A stretch of DNA of 64,000 bases from Mycolicibacter minnesotensis (GTDB lineage Bacteria > Actinomycetota > Actinomycetes > Mycobacteriales > Mycobacteriaceae), in the NCBI RefSeq assembly GCF_010731755.1, contig NZ_AP022589.1:3906001-3970000 (forward strand), written 5' to 3'. Below the pieces are notes generated by a model. That model had not been told where the DNA came from. It searched no databases and was given only the letters and a program-made list of their open reading frames with translations. Every line of letters starts with the position of its first letter. Position 1 is the stretch's first letter. This document shows, piece by piece, positions 24,636 to 32,826 of the stretch. The position numbers were made by a program, and so were the translations under genes.

Positions 24636-26227
24636 GGTGCGACCGCCGCCGCACTGGCCCCGGCCCGACGCCCCGCGAACACACAGTCGGCGATCGACAG
24701 CCCGCTGACATAGGACTTCGAGGCGACACCGATGGCGGTGCGTCCCGCGCTGTAGAGACCGGGGATCGGAGCCCCGTCGGCGTCGAGGACCGAGCCGGTG
24801 TCCTCGGCGACCCGAACGCCCCCCAGGGTGAGCATCGGGGTCGGGCGTAAGACGTTGGGGCGCACCGAGATATCCATCAATGTGAACGGTCCTTGATCGA
24901 TGCGGCGGCAGAAGTCCGCGGGTTTGCCCGCCGGATCCGGTGAGCCGGAGTGGATCGCGTCGTTGTGGGCGGCGACGGTGGCCGCCAGGCCCTCGGGGTC
25001 GATGCCGGCCGCCCGAGCTGCCTCGGCCAGCGTGGCACGCCGCACGGCGCCGCCGAACATCAGCGCAGCGCCCTGCGCGCGCTGGAACCACAACGTCTGG
25101 GACAGCAGCTGACTCCGGGCTTCGGACATCAACCGGGAGTCGGCCAGGATCCAGCCTTGCCCGCCGTGGTTCTTCACCATGGCGTGTCCGACGGCGGCTC
25201 CGTAGCGGGACTCATCGATCACTCGCTGCCCCGCGGCATCGACGATGATCGCGGAGATGAAGGCGCTCGGGGGCGTGATGAACTTCCACACCGAGACGTT
25301 GTCCATCCGGTCGGTCACCGCCCCGGCGCTTTGGGCCAACGCGATGCCGCTCCCGTCATCGCCGCTGGTTCCCAGGGGCAGGCCGCCGCCGAACTCCGGC
25401 GCAAAGCGCTTGCGCCACTCAGTGTTGGCGATGAAGCCGCCGGCACAGAGGATCACCCCGCGCCGCGCGATGATCTCGGTTGTCCGGCCGTAGCGCTGCT
25501 GCAGCTTCGCCAGTCGGCGGTCCATCGCGGCGCGTAAGGGCGGGTAGTAGACACCGGGCTTCGACGACAGCGCGGACAATCGGGCGTAGCGACGCTGGAT
25601 GCGGTGCGGCGCCTCGCCCATCGTGGTGGCCCGCACACCGATCACCCGCCCGGACGGGTCCTGTAGCAAGTCGGTGACGGTGGTGTGCGGACGGAAGTCG
25701 ACACCGAGCTTGCGGGCCGACTCGGCCAGTGGCGCATAGATCTGCTTCCCGGACGTGCCCTTGCCATAGGCGCGATGACCACGCTGCACCGGTGGGGTGT
25801 GTGCACGGAAGGCCCCGGCGTTCTCACTTCCCGAGTGGTACAGGTAGTAGCGGTTGTTGGGAAACGACGTCTTGTAGGGGCATAGGCCCGAGTTGAACGG
25901 CACCCCGTGCGCCGCCAGCCAGTCGATCATCTCGGGGCTACCGTCGACGAAGCGCCGCAGTGTTTCGGGCTGGACGGCATCGCCGACCTCCAGCCGCAGG
26001 TAGTCCAGCATCTGTTCGGGGGTGTCGTGCACGCCGGCGTCCCTCTGGACCGAAGTGCCGCCGCCGGCGTAGATGATGCCGCCCGAGATCGCGGTGGCGC
26101 CGCCACCATTGGCACGATCGACCGCGATGACCTCGGCCCCCAGTTCGCGGGCGGTGATGGCTGCAGAGGTACCGGCCGCGCCGTATCCGACCACGACGAC
26201 ATCAGTCGTCACGCTGGTGGTGGTCAT
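24632..26227 (-). CDS. FAD-binding dehydrogenase (KstD/fumarate reductase superfamily)
   Basis: This encodes 531 residues. The N-terminal FAD-binding Rossmann motif VVVVGYGAAGTSAAITAREL is followed by GGGATAISGG and later GGVRVAEDTG, and the C-terminal GLYSAGRTAIGVASKS carries the second FAD contact. This architecture is shared by fumarate reductase flavoproteins and 3-ketosteroid Delta1-dehydrogenases. The exact substrate is not clear from the sequence; a steroid or related ketone is possible. The ATG at 26227 has AAGGAG 8 nt upstream; a GTG at 26233 is possible. A GAACATGTTC palindrome 108 bp upstream resembles a KstR operator, supporting but not proving a sterol link. Confidence 0.88.
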   Translation of the reverse strand: MTTTSVTTDVVVVGYGAAGTSAAITARELGAEVIAVDRANGGGATAISGGIIYAGGGTSVQRDAGVHDTPEQMLDYLRLEVGDAVQPETLRRFVDGSPEMIDWLAAHGVPFNSGLCPYKTSFPNNRYYLYHSGSENAGAFRAHTPPVQRGHRAYGKGTSGKQIYAPLAESARKLGVDFRPHTTVTDLLQDPSGRVIGVRATTMGEAPHRIQRRYARLSALSSKPGVYYPPLRAAMDRRLAKLQQRYGRTTEIIARRGVILCAGGFIANTEWRKRFAPEFGGGLPLGTSGDDGSGIALAQSAGAVTDRMDNVSVWKFITPPSAFISAIIVDAAGQRVIDESRYGAAVGHAMVKNHGGQGWILADSRLMSEARSQLLSQTLWFQRAQGAALMFGGAVRRATLAEAARAAGIDPEGLAATVAAHNDAIHSGSPDPAGKPADFCRRIDQGPFTLMDISVRPNVLRPTPMLTLGGVRVAEDTGSVLDADGAPIPGLYSAGRTAIGVASKSYVSGLSIADCVFAGRRAGASAAAVAP

Positions 26228-26332
26228 GCACACTCCTTAGGCGAGCCGGATTGAACGGCCATCAATCTAACAGGCGATAGTCTTCCTATTGCAGAAGTGA
26301 CCAGCGGCGATTGCTGGCCTGGAAGTAAAAAG

Positions 26333-26346
26333 CGGAACATGTTCTA
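26333..26346. promoter_or_regulatory. KstR-like palindrome
   Basis: GAACATGTTC (26335-26344) is a perfect 10-bp palindrome. In the wider window the KstR consensus T-N2-AAC-N2-GTT-N2-A is matched at seven of eight fixed positions on either strand. It lies between the flavoprotein gene (start 26227) and the lytic transglycosylase gene (start 26406). Short palindromes occur by chance, so this is a candidate only. Confidence 0.4.
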
Positions 26347-26405
26347 GCCCATCCGGACGCACCGGTTACCCACCCTGCACGATTCGGGGCGGCGCAGGGG
26401 CGAAG

Positions 26406-27266
26406 ATGAAAGGCATGGCTGTTCGATTGAGAGGCATCATGGCCTCGCTGGTTGTGGTGGTCGCCTGCACGCTGTCGCTGACCCCGGCGGCGCCGGCAGG
26501 CGCGGCACCCGGCATGGATCCAGCAGCAATTGCTGCCGATCTGGTGGCTGCAGACCAGGCGTTGCGTAACACCGCGTCGCCCGAGCAGTTGCTGGCCGCC
26601 GCGGCCCGCCGCCAGCAGGTCGCCTACCGCACGCTGGGCGCCCACCCCGAGTGGGATGCGATCGCGCGCCCGCAGATCCCCGCGGCGTTGCTCGCGGTCT
26701 ATGACCGCAATATCGATGCGCGCCGCGCATTGATGGCGCTCACCGATCCGAAAGACACCCTGCCACCCTGGCGGGTGGTGCCCCCGGTTCCGGGCAACGA
26801 ATTGATGGCCAGCTATCGCGCGGCCGAGGCTGCCTCCGGAGTTCCGTGGAATTATCTGGCGGCGATCAATTTCGTGGAGACCGGCTTCGGCCGGATCAAC
26901 GGGGTCAGTGACGATGCCGCCCAAGGCCCGATGCAGTTCCTGCCGTCGACGTTCGCGGCATACGGCAACGGCGGCGATATCCACTCGCCGCGCGATGCCA
27001 TCATGGCGGCAGGCAGACTCCTGGCCGCCAACGGTTTTGCCACCAACCGCGACAAGGCGATCTGGGGATACAACCATTCGGACTACTACGTGCGGGCGGT
27101 CAACGACTACGCCGCGGTGATGGGCGGTGACCCGGCGGGCTTCCCGAGCTACTACCGCTGGGACACCTACTACCGCACCACTGCCGGTGACCTACTACTG
27201 CCGATCGGGTATGTGTCGTCGTCGCGGATTCCGGTTGCGGAGTATTTGGCCGCGCACCCGCAGTGA
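26406..27266 (+). CDS. Secreted lytic transglycosylase (SLT domain)
   Basis: This encodes 286 residues. A signal peptide (MASLVVVVACTLSLTPAAPA region) with likely cleavage after GAA near residue 40 precedes a helical linker. The SLT core begins near residue 135 with ASGVPWNYLAAINFVETGFG, where the Glu of NFVETGFG is the catalytic acid, followed by DDAAQGPMQFLPSTFAAYG, the QGPMQF motif of the family, and NHSDYYVRAVNDYA. Such enzymes cut peptidoglycan glycan strands. It is alone on its strand, converging with the S4 gene 4 bp away. The candidate regulatory palindrome at 26335 lies 60 bp upstream. Confidence 0.92.
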   Translation: MKGMAVRLRGIMASLVVVVACTLSLTPAAPAGAAPGMDPAAIAADLVAADQALRNTASPEQLLAAAARRQQVAYRTLGAHPEWDAIARPQIPAALLAVYDRNIDARRALMALTDPKDTLPPWRVVPPVPGNELMASYRAAEAASGVPWNYLAAINFVETGFGRINGVSDDAAQGPMQFLPSTFAAYGNGGDIHSPRDAIMAAGRLLAANGFATNRDKAIWGYNHSDYYVRAVNDYAAVMGGDPAGFPSYYRWDTYYRTTAGDLLLPIGYVSSSRIPVAEYLAAHPQ

Positions 27267-27270
27267 CCTC

Positions 27271-27636
27271 TCAGCCCTGTTGGGTCCGCCATTTCTCCAG
27301 CGCTCGTCGATCCCGTTTGGTGGGTCGGCCGGCGCCGCGATCACGTGTCGCGATCGGGGTGGCTGACGCGGGCGGGGCCGGCGGCGTTCGATCCAGATAG
27401 CAGGTGATGGCGTCGGCCGCTCCCACCCGCTTCTGGATGACCCGCAGCACTTCGACGACTCGGGTGCGATCGCCCACCAGGGCGCTCACCACGTCACCCG
27501 GCGCCACCGTTGTCGCAGGCTTGGCCGGACGATTGTTGACCCGCACATGGCCGCCGCGACATGCGGTCGCGGCATCCGGCCGGGTCTTGGTGATCCGCAC
27601 CGCCCACAGCCACCGGTCCACGCGGGTCGATTCCAC
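27271..27636 (-). CDS. S4-domain RNA-binding protein (Hsp15-like)
   Basis: This encodes 121 residues from a GTG at 27636. RVDRWLWAVRITKTRPDAAT followed by GGHVRVNNRPAKPATTVAPG is the S4 RNA-binding domain as in Hsp15, which recycles 50S subunits carrying nascent chains. The C terminus is basic (RDRGAGRPTKRDRRALEKW), also typical. The gene follows the FKBP lipoprotein gene (stop 27649) by 12 bp on the same strand and may be co-transcribed with it. No signal peptide is visible, so it acts in the cytoplasm. Confidence 0.9.
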   Translation of the reverse strand: MESTRVDRWLWAVRITKTRPDAATACRGGHVRVNNRPAKPATTVAPGDVVSALVGDRTRVVEVLRVIQKRVGAADAITCYLDRTPPAPPASATPIATRDRGAGRPTKRDRRALEKWRTQQG

Positions 27637-27648
27637 GACGGACCCAGA

Positions 27649-28263
27649 TCAGCGCGAGGCGTTGAGGATCTTGATCGCAAAGACCAGCGTGTCGCCCGGC
27701 AGAATGCCGGCGGCCGGCTGGCCTTGGGGATAACCGTCGGCGGGGATCATCGCCACCGCCACCGTCGAGCCGATCTTCTGTCCCGCAATGGCCTTCTGGA
27801 ATCCCGGAACCACCCGGTCCAGCCCGAAGTCGACCGGCTGGCCGCGCTCGTAGCTGCTGTCGAACACCGACCCGTCACGCCCGTTGACACCCATGTAGCA
27901 GACCGAGACCGTGGCATGGTCCCCGACGACGCGGCCGTCGCCGGCGTGCAGGGTGTGCACTTCGGTCTTGGTCACCTTGAACGGCTCAGTGACGACGACA
28001 CTCGGTGCGGCGGAGTTTGTGGAGCCGGTTACCGCGACGCTGCCGCTGGCACCCTTGAGCGTCCATTCGGCCGCGACACCGTCCGCCGGTGGTGTGCTGG
28101 GACAAGCGGTGACGGTCTCGCCACTCGGGGGCAGGAAGAGGTCGGTGACCGACGACGTCTTCGAGGACGCTGTGCTGTCCGAACCGCCACAGCCAGCCAG
28201 CGTCGACGCCAACGCGGCGACACCTGCGGCGAGGGCGACGAACCGAGGAATACGCGAATTCAC
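27649..28263 (-). CDS. FKBP-type peptidyl-prolyl isomerase lipoprotein
   Basis: This encodes 204 residues from a GTG at 28263. The signal peptide ends in the lipobox LAGC with Cys25, predicting a lipid-anchored envelope protein. The FKBP domain lies in the C-terminal half: VSVCYMGVNGRDGSVFDSSY, FGLDRVVPGFQKAIAGQKIG and GDTLVFAIKIL contain the typical VVPGFQ and FDSSY elements. TAGCGT on this strand (28276-28271) ends 7 nt before the GTG. A closely related paralogue with the same promoter layout lies at 29359-29913; the two flank an MDR reductase gene. It probably assists protein folding at the cell surface. Confidence 0.92.
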   Translation of the reverse strand: MNSRIPRFVALAAGVAALASTLAGCGGSDSTASSKTSSVTDLFLPPSGETVTACPSTPPADGVAAEWTLKGASGSVAVTGSTNSAAPSVVVTEPFKVTKTEVHTLHAGDGRVVGDHATVSVCYMGVNGRDGSVFDSSYERGQPVDFGLDRVVPGFQKAIAGQKIGSTVAVAMIPADGYPQGQPAAGILPGDTLVFAIKILNASR

Positions 28264-28309
28264 CAGGGTCACGCTACAGCCCGACCCGGTTGGTTGGCGC
28301 CCGGCGGCG

Positions 28310-29323
28310 CTAGCCGCCGACCTTCACCACGAGCTTGCCGACGTTCTTGCCGTCAAACAGCATGTTGATGGCAGTCGGGAGTTGCTCGAAGCCCTCCACC
28401 ACCGTCTCCAGCGGCGTGAGCTTGCCGGCGGCGATCAGCTCGGAGATCTCCTGGTTGGCTTCGGGCGCCTGAAGGAAGTGGTCGAGCACGATGAAACCCT
28501 TCAGGGTGGCGCGCTGAATCAGCAGATTCCCGAACGCGCGCGGCCCGGGAGGCGGGTCCGCCTCGTTGTAGCCGGAGATCAACCCGCACAGTGCAATACG
28601 AGCGCCCACGTTCACACGCGCAAAGATCGCATCCATGATGTCGCCGCCGACGTTCTCGAAATCGACGTCGATGCCGTTGGGGGTGGCGGCGGCAAGCTGG
28701 CGCGCCCAGTCGGCGGCGCGATAGTCCACCGCGGCGTCGAATCCGAGTTGGTCGGTCAACAGCGCGCATTTCTCCGGGCCACCCGCAATCCCGACGACCC
28801 GTGCCCCGCTGGCTTTGGCGAGCTGACCGGCGACCGAGCCGACCGCGCCGGCTGCGGCCGAGACGACCACGGTCTGGCCCGGCTGCGGCTTGCCGATGTC
28901 GCGGATCCCGACCCACGCGGTGAGCCCCGTCATGCCCAGGGCGCCCAGGTAGGCGCTCGGCGAGACATCCTCGGCGACATCGACCGGGAACAGTGGCATC
29001 GAGTCCGAGACGACCAGATACTCCTGCCAGCCGGTCAGGCCCTGCACGGTCTGGCCGACCGGGAAGTTCGGGTTATTCGACTCGACCACCACGCCGAGTC
29101 CGGCCGCACGCATGACCTCGCCGATGCCCACGGGAGGCAGGTATGACGGTGTCTCGTTGATCCACATCCGGTTGGTGGGATCCAGTGAGATCCAGTCCAC
29201 CCGCACCAATGCTTCGCCGTCGCCGATCTGCGGGACCGCCTGCTCACTGAGTTCGAAGGTGTCCGGGCCGATGCGGCCGGCGGGGCGTTCGCGAAGCAGG
29301 AAGCGGCGGTTGCGATCGGTCAT
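28310..29323 (-). CDS. NADP-dependent MDR oxidoreductase
   Basis: This encodes 337 residues of the medium-chain reductase family without catalytic zinc, like leukotriene B4 12-hydroxydehydrogenase and curcumin reductase. VRVDWISLDPTNRMWIN in the N-terminal domain, the cofactor motif VVSAAAGAVGSVAGQLAKAS in the Rossmann domain, and KGFIVLDHF near the C terminus support this. It reduces alpha,beta-unsaturated ketones or aldehydes. On this strand TACCGT (29335-29330) ends 6 nt before the ATG, a leaderless layout. The gene sits between the two FKBP paralogues, all three read leftward. Confidence 0.92.
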   Translation of the reverse strand: MTDRNRRFLLRERPAGRIGPDTFELSEQAVPQIGDGEALVRVDWISLDPTNRMWINETPSYLPPVGIGEVMRAAGLGVVVESNNPNFPVGQTVQGLTGWQEYLVVSDSMPLFPVDVAEDVSPSAYLGALGMTGLTAWVGIRDIGKPQPGQTVVVSAAAGAVGSVAGQLAKASGARVVGIAGGPEKCALLTDQLGFDAAVDYRAADWARQLAAATPNGIDVDFENVGGDIMDAIFARVNVGARIALCGLISGYNEADPPPGPRAFGNLLIQRATLKGFIVLDHFLQAPEANQEISELIAAGKLTPLETVVEGFEQLPTAINMLFDGKNVGKLVVKVGG

Positions 29324-29358
29324 GTGCGCACGGTACCGGATGAGGCTGGCACCGGGGA

Positions 29359-29913
29359 TCAGCCTGAGGCGCCCAAGATCTTGATCGCGAAGATCAGGGT
29401 GTCGCCCTGCCGGATCCCGGCGCTGGGCTGGCCGTCGGGGTAACCATCCGCGGACGTCATCGCCACGGCGACGGTCGATCCGACGGTTTGCCCGGCGATC
29501 GCCTTCTGGAATCCAGGAATCACCCCGTCGAGCGGAAAGTCCACCGGGGCGCCGGTGCGGTAGCTGCTGTCGAAAACCGACCCGTCGCGTCCGTTGACAC
29601 CCAGGTAGCAGACGGAGACCTTGGCGGTGGCCGGAACCACCGGGCCGTTACCGGCCTGCAGCGTGTGCACCTGAGTCGACGTCACCGTGAACGGGGGCGA
29701 TACCTCCACCCGGGGCGCGGCCGTCTCGGTGGATCCGGTGACCGCGATGCTGCCGGTGTCGCCGGTCAGCGTCCACTCCGGCGTGCCTCCGGCCGCTGCA
29801 GCCGTGGGGCAGGAGCCGGCGGCTGCGGCCGGTCCTGTTCCAGCCAAGGGGAGGGCGAGGGCCGCGACACTGGCCGCGAGGGCGATGAAAGAACTCAACC
29901 GGGTGGGCTTCAC
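29359..29913 (-). CDS. Exported FKBP-type isomerase, paralogue without lipobox
   Basis: This encodes 184 residues from a GTG at 29913. The hydrophobic signal FIALAASVAALALPLAGTG aligns with that of the paralogue at 27649-28263, but the lipobox LAGC reads LAGT, so lipidation is lost; cleavage after AAAA near residue 32 is plausible instead. The FKBP domain is intact: VSVCYLGVNGRDGSVFDSSY, FPLDGVIPGFQKAIAGQTVG and GDTLIFAIKIL. The promoter layout, TAGCGT (29926-29921) 7 nt before the GTG, is the same as in the paralogue. The two copies arose by duplication and now probably differ in location (membrane-anchored versus freely secreted). Confidence 0.9.
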   Translation of the reverse strand: MKPTRLSSFIALAASVAALALPLAGTGPAAAAGSCPTAAAAGGTPEWTLTGDTGSIAVTGSTETAAPRVEVSPPFTVTSTQVHTLQAGNGPVVPATAKVSVCYLGVNGRDGSVFDSSYRTGAPVDFPLDGVIPGFQKAIAGQTVGSTVAVAMTSADGYPDGQPSAGIRQGDTLIFAIKILGASG

Positions 29914-30010
29914 GCTCGCCACGCTACAGGTCAACGACCCCGCGGTTGGCCGCTCACGACAAGGCTCGGATAGCCCGGTCAGCAGCCCGCGAACCGCGTA
30001 GGCTCGCCGG

Positions 30011-31045
30011 GTGCAGATTGACGTGATGACCATTCCGCAGCAGTTGGGAAAGGTCGGCGAACTGGCCCGCACGACGGCGGCGGGCTTTTCAGGACTGCTC
30101 TTCACCGAGGCCGGGCGCACCGCGTATCTCAACGCCGCCATCGCATCTCAAGCCGCGCCCGGTCTGGAGTTGTCGACCGGGGTGGCGGTTGCCTTTCCGC
30201 GCAGCCCATTTGTCACCGCGGCCACGGCATGGGAGTTGCAAGAGGCCACCGGTGGCAGGTTCCGGCTTGGACTGGGCACCCAGGTCCGCACTCATGTGGT
30301 GCGCCGTTACGGGGCAGCGTTCGATCGCCCCGGCCCGCGGCTGCGCGACTACGTGCTTGCGGTGAAGGCCTGCTTCACCGCGTTCCGGACCGGGAAGCTG
30401 GATCATCACGGGGACTTCTACGAGCTGGATTTCATCACCCCGCAGTGGAGCGCCGGACCGATCGACGCCCCTGACCCCAAAGTCGATGTCGCGGCGGTGA
30501 ATCCGTGGATGCTGCGGATGGCCGGAGAAGTTGCCGACGGTGTGCATGTCCATCCTCTCGGGGAGCCCGGTTATCTCGCCCGCCACGTGGTTCCGAAGGT
30601 AGCCGAAGGAGCCCACAAGGCCGGACGCGCAGCCTCGGAGATCGCCGTGATCGTGCCCGCGATGACCATCGTCGGTGACAGCGACGAGGAGCGACACAAG
30701 GAGCGGGAATTCGTGCGGGCCAGCCTGAGCTTCTACGGAAGCACCCCGAACTACGCCTTCATCTGGGACGAGGCCGGATTCGAGGGCACCACCGCGCGGA
30801 TCCGGGAGAAGCAGAAGGCCGGCGATATGGCGGGGATGGCCGCTCAGATCACCGACGAGCATCTTGCCCACTTCGCCACCGAATCGACGTGGGATGAGTT
30901 GGCGGACAAGCTGATCGACAAGTATGGCGGAGTCGCGACGCGCCTGGTCCTGTACAACGCGCTCGGCGATCCCGGGCGTTTCGAGCACTACGGCGAGGTT
31001 GCCCGGAATATTTCGGGTCAGCAGCACGCCGTGACGACTCAATGA
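30011..31045 (+). CDS. F420-dependent LLM-class oxidoreductase
   Basis: This encodes 344 residues from a GTG at 30011. The luciferase-like TIM-barrel pattern is seen in TAATAWELQEATGGRFRLGL, where GGRF-x-LGLG marks the F420/FMN-binding strand, and in VNPWMLRMAGEVADGVHVHP. Such enzymes use coenzyme F420 to oxidise or reduce diverse small molecules. TAGGCT (29999-30004) ends 6 nt before the GTG, suggesting a leaderless transcript. The next gene (31056), for a membrane transporter-like protein, starts 10 bp after its stop and is probably co-transcribed. The substrate is unknown. Confidence 0.9.
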   Translation: MQIDVMTIPQQLGKVGELARTTAAGFSGLLFTEAGRTAYLNAAIASQAAPGLELSTGVAVAFPRSPFVTAATAWELQEATGGRFRLGLGTQVRTHVVRRYGAAFDRPGPRLRDYVLAVKACFTAFRTGKLDHHGDFYELDFITPQWSAGPIDAPDPKVDVAAVNPWMLRMAGEVADGVHVHPLGEPGYLARHVVPKVAEGAHKAGRAASEIAVIVPAMTIVGDSDEERHKEREFVRASLSFYGSTPNYAFIWDEAGFEGTTARIREKQKAGDMAGMAAQITDEHLAHFATESTWDELADKLIDKYGGVATRLVLYNALGDPGRFEHYGEVARNISGQQHAVTTQ

Positions 31046-31055
31046 GGTCGGTGGC

Positions 31056-31967
31056 GTGCTGATCGGGGTGGCCGCAGCGGTGCTGGCCTGCTTCGGCTAT
31101 GGGGTGGCCTCGGTCCTGCAGGCCTACGGTGCACGCAGTTCCGCCGCCGCCGACCAGGGGGAGCAAACGCTCACCAGCGCCGACGGTCGACCGACCCTGC
31201 GCTCGACCGCGAACGCGGTGCTGACCACCGCGTTCATCGCCGGAATGGTGCTGGATGTCGTCGGCTTCGTTGGAAGCGTCGTCGCTGCCCGGCTCATCCC
31301 GCTGTTCTTGTCGCAGACCATCATCAGCGCCAATCTCGTCGTCACCGCCGTGTTGGGCATCTCGGTGCTCGGTATTCGTCTGCACCGCCGCGACTGGGCG
31401 GCCATCGCTATGGTGGTCGTTTCGCTGTGCGTGCTGGGGCTGACTGCCGGGCATGCCGGAACGGGAAGCTCGGCCCCGGGGCTGCACCTGGCACTACTGC
31501 TGGCTGCGCTGGCGGTCTTTGCGTTCGGCGTGGTGCTCATTCGTCTATTAGGGGCGCGTGCCGCCGTCGCGGCCGGCTTGGTCTCCGGGGTCCTCTACGG
31601 CCTCCTGGCGATCGCGGTCCGCGTGGTGGACGGCGTCGATCCGCTACGGGTCGAGATTCTCCTGCGGGACCCGGCATCCTGGGCGATCGTGCTGACCGGG
31701 TTCGGCGGTTTCTACCTGTTCACCGTGGCGTTGCAGCTGGGTTCGGTCAACGGTGCCGTTGCCGCCCTGGTCGTCGGGGAGACGGTACTGCCCGGGATTG
31801 TGGGTGTGACACTGCTGGGAGATACCACCGTTCCCGGGCTGGGCTGGCTGGTGGCGCTGGGATTCTGCACGGCGGTCGGCGGTGCGGTGGCCGTCGCTGT
31901 GCTCGGTGCGGCCGGCCACGCGGCCACCACGGAGCCGGCCCCGACCCAACCGACCCTCAATCCTTAG
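31056..31967 (+). CDS. DMT/EamA-like membrane protein
   Basis: This encodes 303 residues with nine or ten hydrophobic helices, for example LIGVAAAVLACFGYGVASVL and VVAARLIPLFLSQTIISANL. The overall size and helix spacing fit drug/metabolite transporter or NIPA-like families. A hydrophilic loop (DQGEQTLTSADGRPTL) follows the first helix. It begins 10 bp downstream of the LLM oxidoreductase gene and its 3' end overlaps the stop of the convergent DUF6498 gene by 4 nt. Direction and substrate of transport cannot be told. Confidence 0.75.
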   Translation: MLIGVAAAVLACFGYGVASVLQAYGARSSAAADQGEQTLTSADGRPTLRSTANAVLTTAFIAGMVLDVVGFVGSVVAARLIPLFLSQTIISANLVVTAVLGISVLGIRLHRRDWAAIAMVVVSLCVLGLTAGHAGTGSSAPGLHLALLLAALAVFAFGVVLIRLLGARAAVAAGLVSGVLYGLLAIAVRVVDGVDPLRVEILLRDPASWAIVLTGFGGFYLFTVALQLGSVNGAVAALVVGETVLPGIVGVTLLGDTTVPGLGWLVALGFCTAVGGAVAVAVLGAAGHAATTEPAPTQPTLNP

Positions 31968-32785
31968 GACGTGGTGGCCCGCCAGGGCTGCTCGTTGCGC
32001 CGCTGCCGCTGGCGTTCGCTGGCCTGATCCTTGGCCCAGAAGTCTTCGAAGCGTTCGCCGGGGTGCACGTTGGGCGTGCGATTCATCAGGTTGGTCAACA
32101 TCCGCGGCGGCTTTTCCGGCTCCCATTGTGGAATGACGGTGCTCAGTGCAGCCATGGTCTTCAGCACGACGAACACCGTGAAAAGTGCGCTGGGCGCATC
32201 GGTGGCGGCGATCGCGACGAATCCGAGCAGCAACGTCATATGCACGACCATGACTCGGCCCAGTCCGACGTTGGCGGTGACCTCGACGTCGCGGAAGGAC
32301 CATTGACGCAGCGTGCTCAGATCGATGAGGAAATCGAGGGTCAGGAAGACAAACACGCCCAGGCACCCCCACCCGACGCTGCGCCAGCTGAGATCGATCA
32401 TCGCGAGCTCGGGCGCGCGGTTGTAGGTGAGTAGCGCCAGGATGGCGGCAAGGAAGACGCCGTGGGCCGCGCAGAAGGCCAGGCTGATGAGGGCGAACCC
32501 GCTCACGAACGACGACGTCCGGGCGTCGCCGGTTCCCGGTCCCTGGTAGCGGAAATGACCGTACTTGGGGTTCAGTCGTTGGTGGATGGCGATGCGGGCG
32601 ATCACATACAGGCACATCGCCACGTTCTCGAACCAGTACACCACCACTGTGGTTGCGCCGGACCAATGCTGACCGAACCAGCCAAAGGCCGGCACCGCGA
32701 TCACTCCCAGCGCGGCGAACAGATGAGCAGGCGACAGCGGACGCCGCCGTTGCGCCTCCGGCTCCGAGGCGGGCTGGTGATTCAT
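31964..32785 (-). CDS. DUF6498 membrane protein
   Basis: This encodes 273 residues with about six hydrophobic segments. VVVYWFENVAMCLYVIARIA is the distinctive opening of DUF6498 proteins, followed by LISLAFCAAHGVFLAAILAL. A charged C-terminal tail (KDQASERQRQRRNEQPW) is cytoplasmic. The ATG at 32785 is chosen because upstream in-frame codons from GTG 32830 have unusually low GC at third positions; the GTG, however, overlaps the stop of the nitronate monooxygenase gene (GTGA), so coupling from there remains possible. Function unknown. Confidence 0.75.
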   Translation of the reverse strand: MNHQPASEPEAQRRRPLSPAHLFAALGVIAVPAFGWFGQHWSGATTVVVYWFENVAMCLYVIARIAIHQRLNPKYGHFRYQGPGTGDARTSSFVSGFALISLAFCAAHGVFLAAILALLTYNRAPELAMIDLSWRSVGWGCLGVFVFLTLDFLIDLSTLRQWSFRDVEVTANVGLGRVMVVHMTLLLGFVAIAATDAPSALFTVFVVLKTMAALSTVIPQWEPEKPPRMLTNLMNRTPNVHPGERFEDFWAKDQASERQRQRRNEQPWRATTS

Positions 32786-32826
32786 TGCACGATCATCACC
32801 TGCCGGGGCCCTTCGACGGGAGTGGT

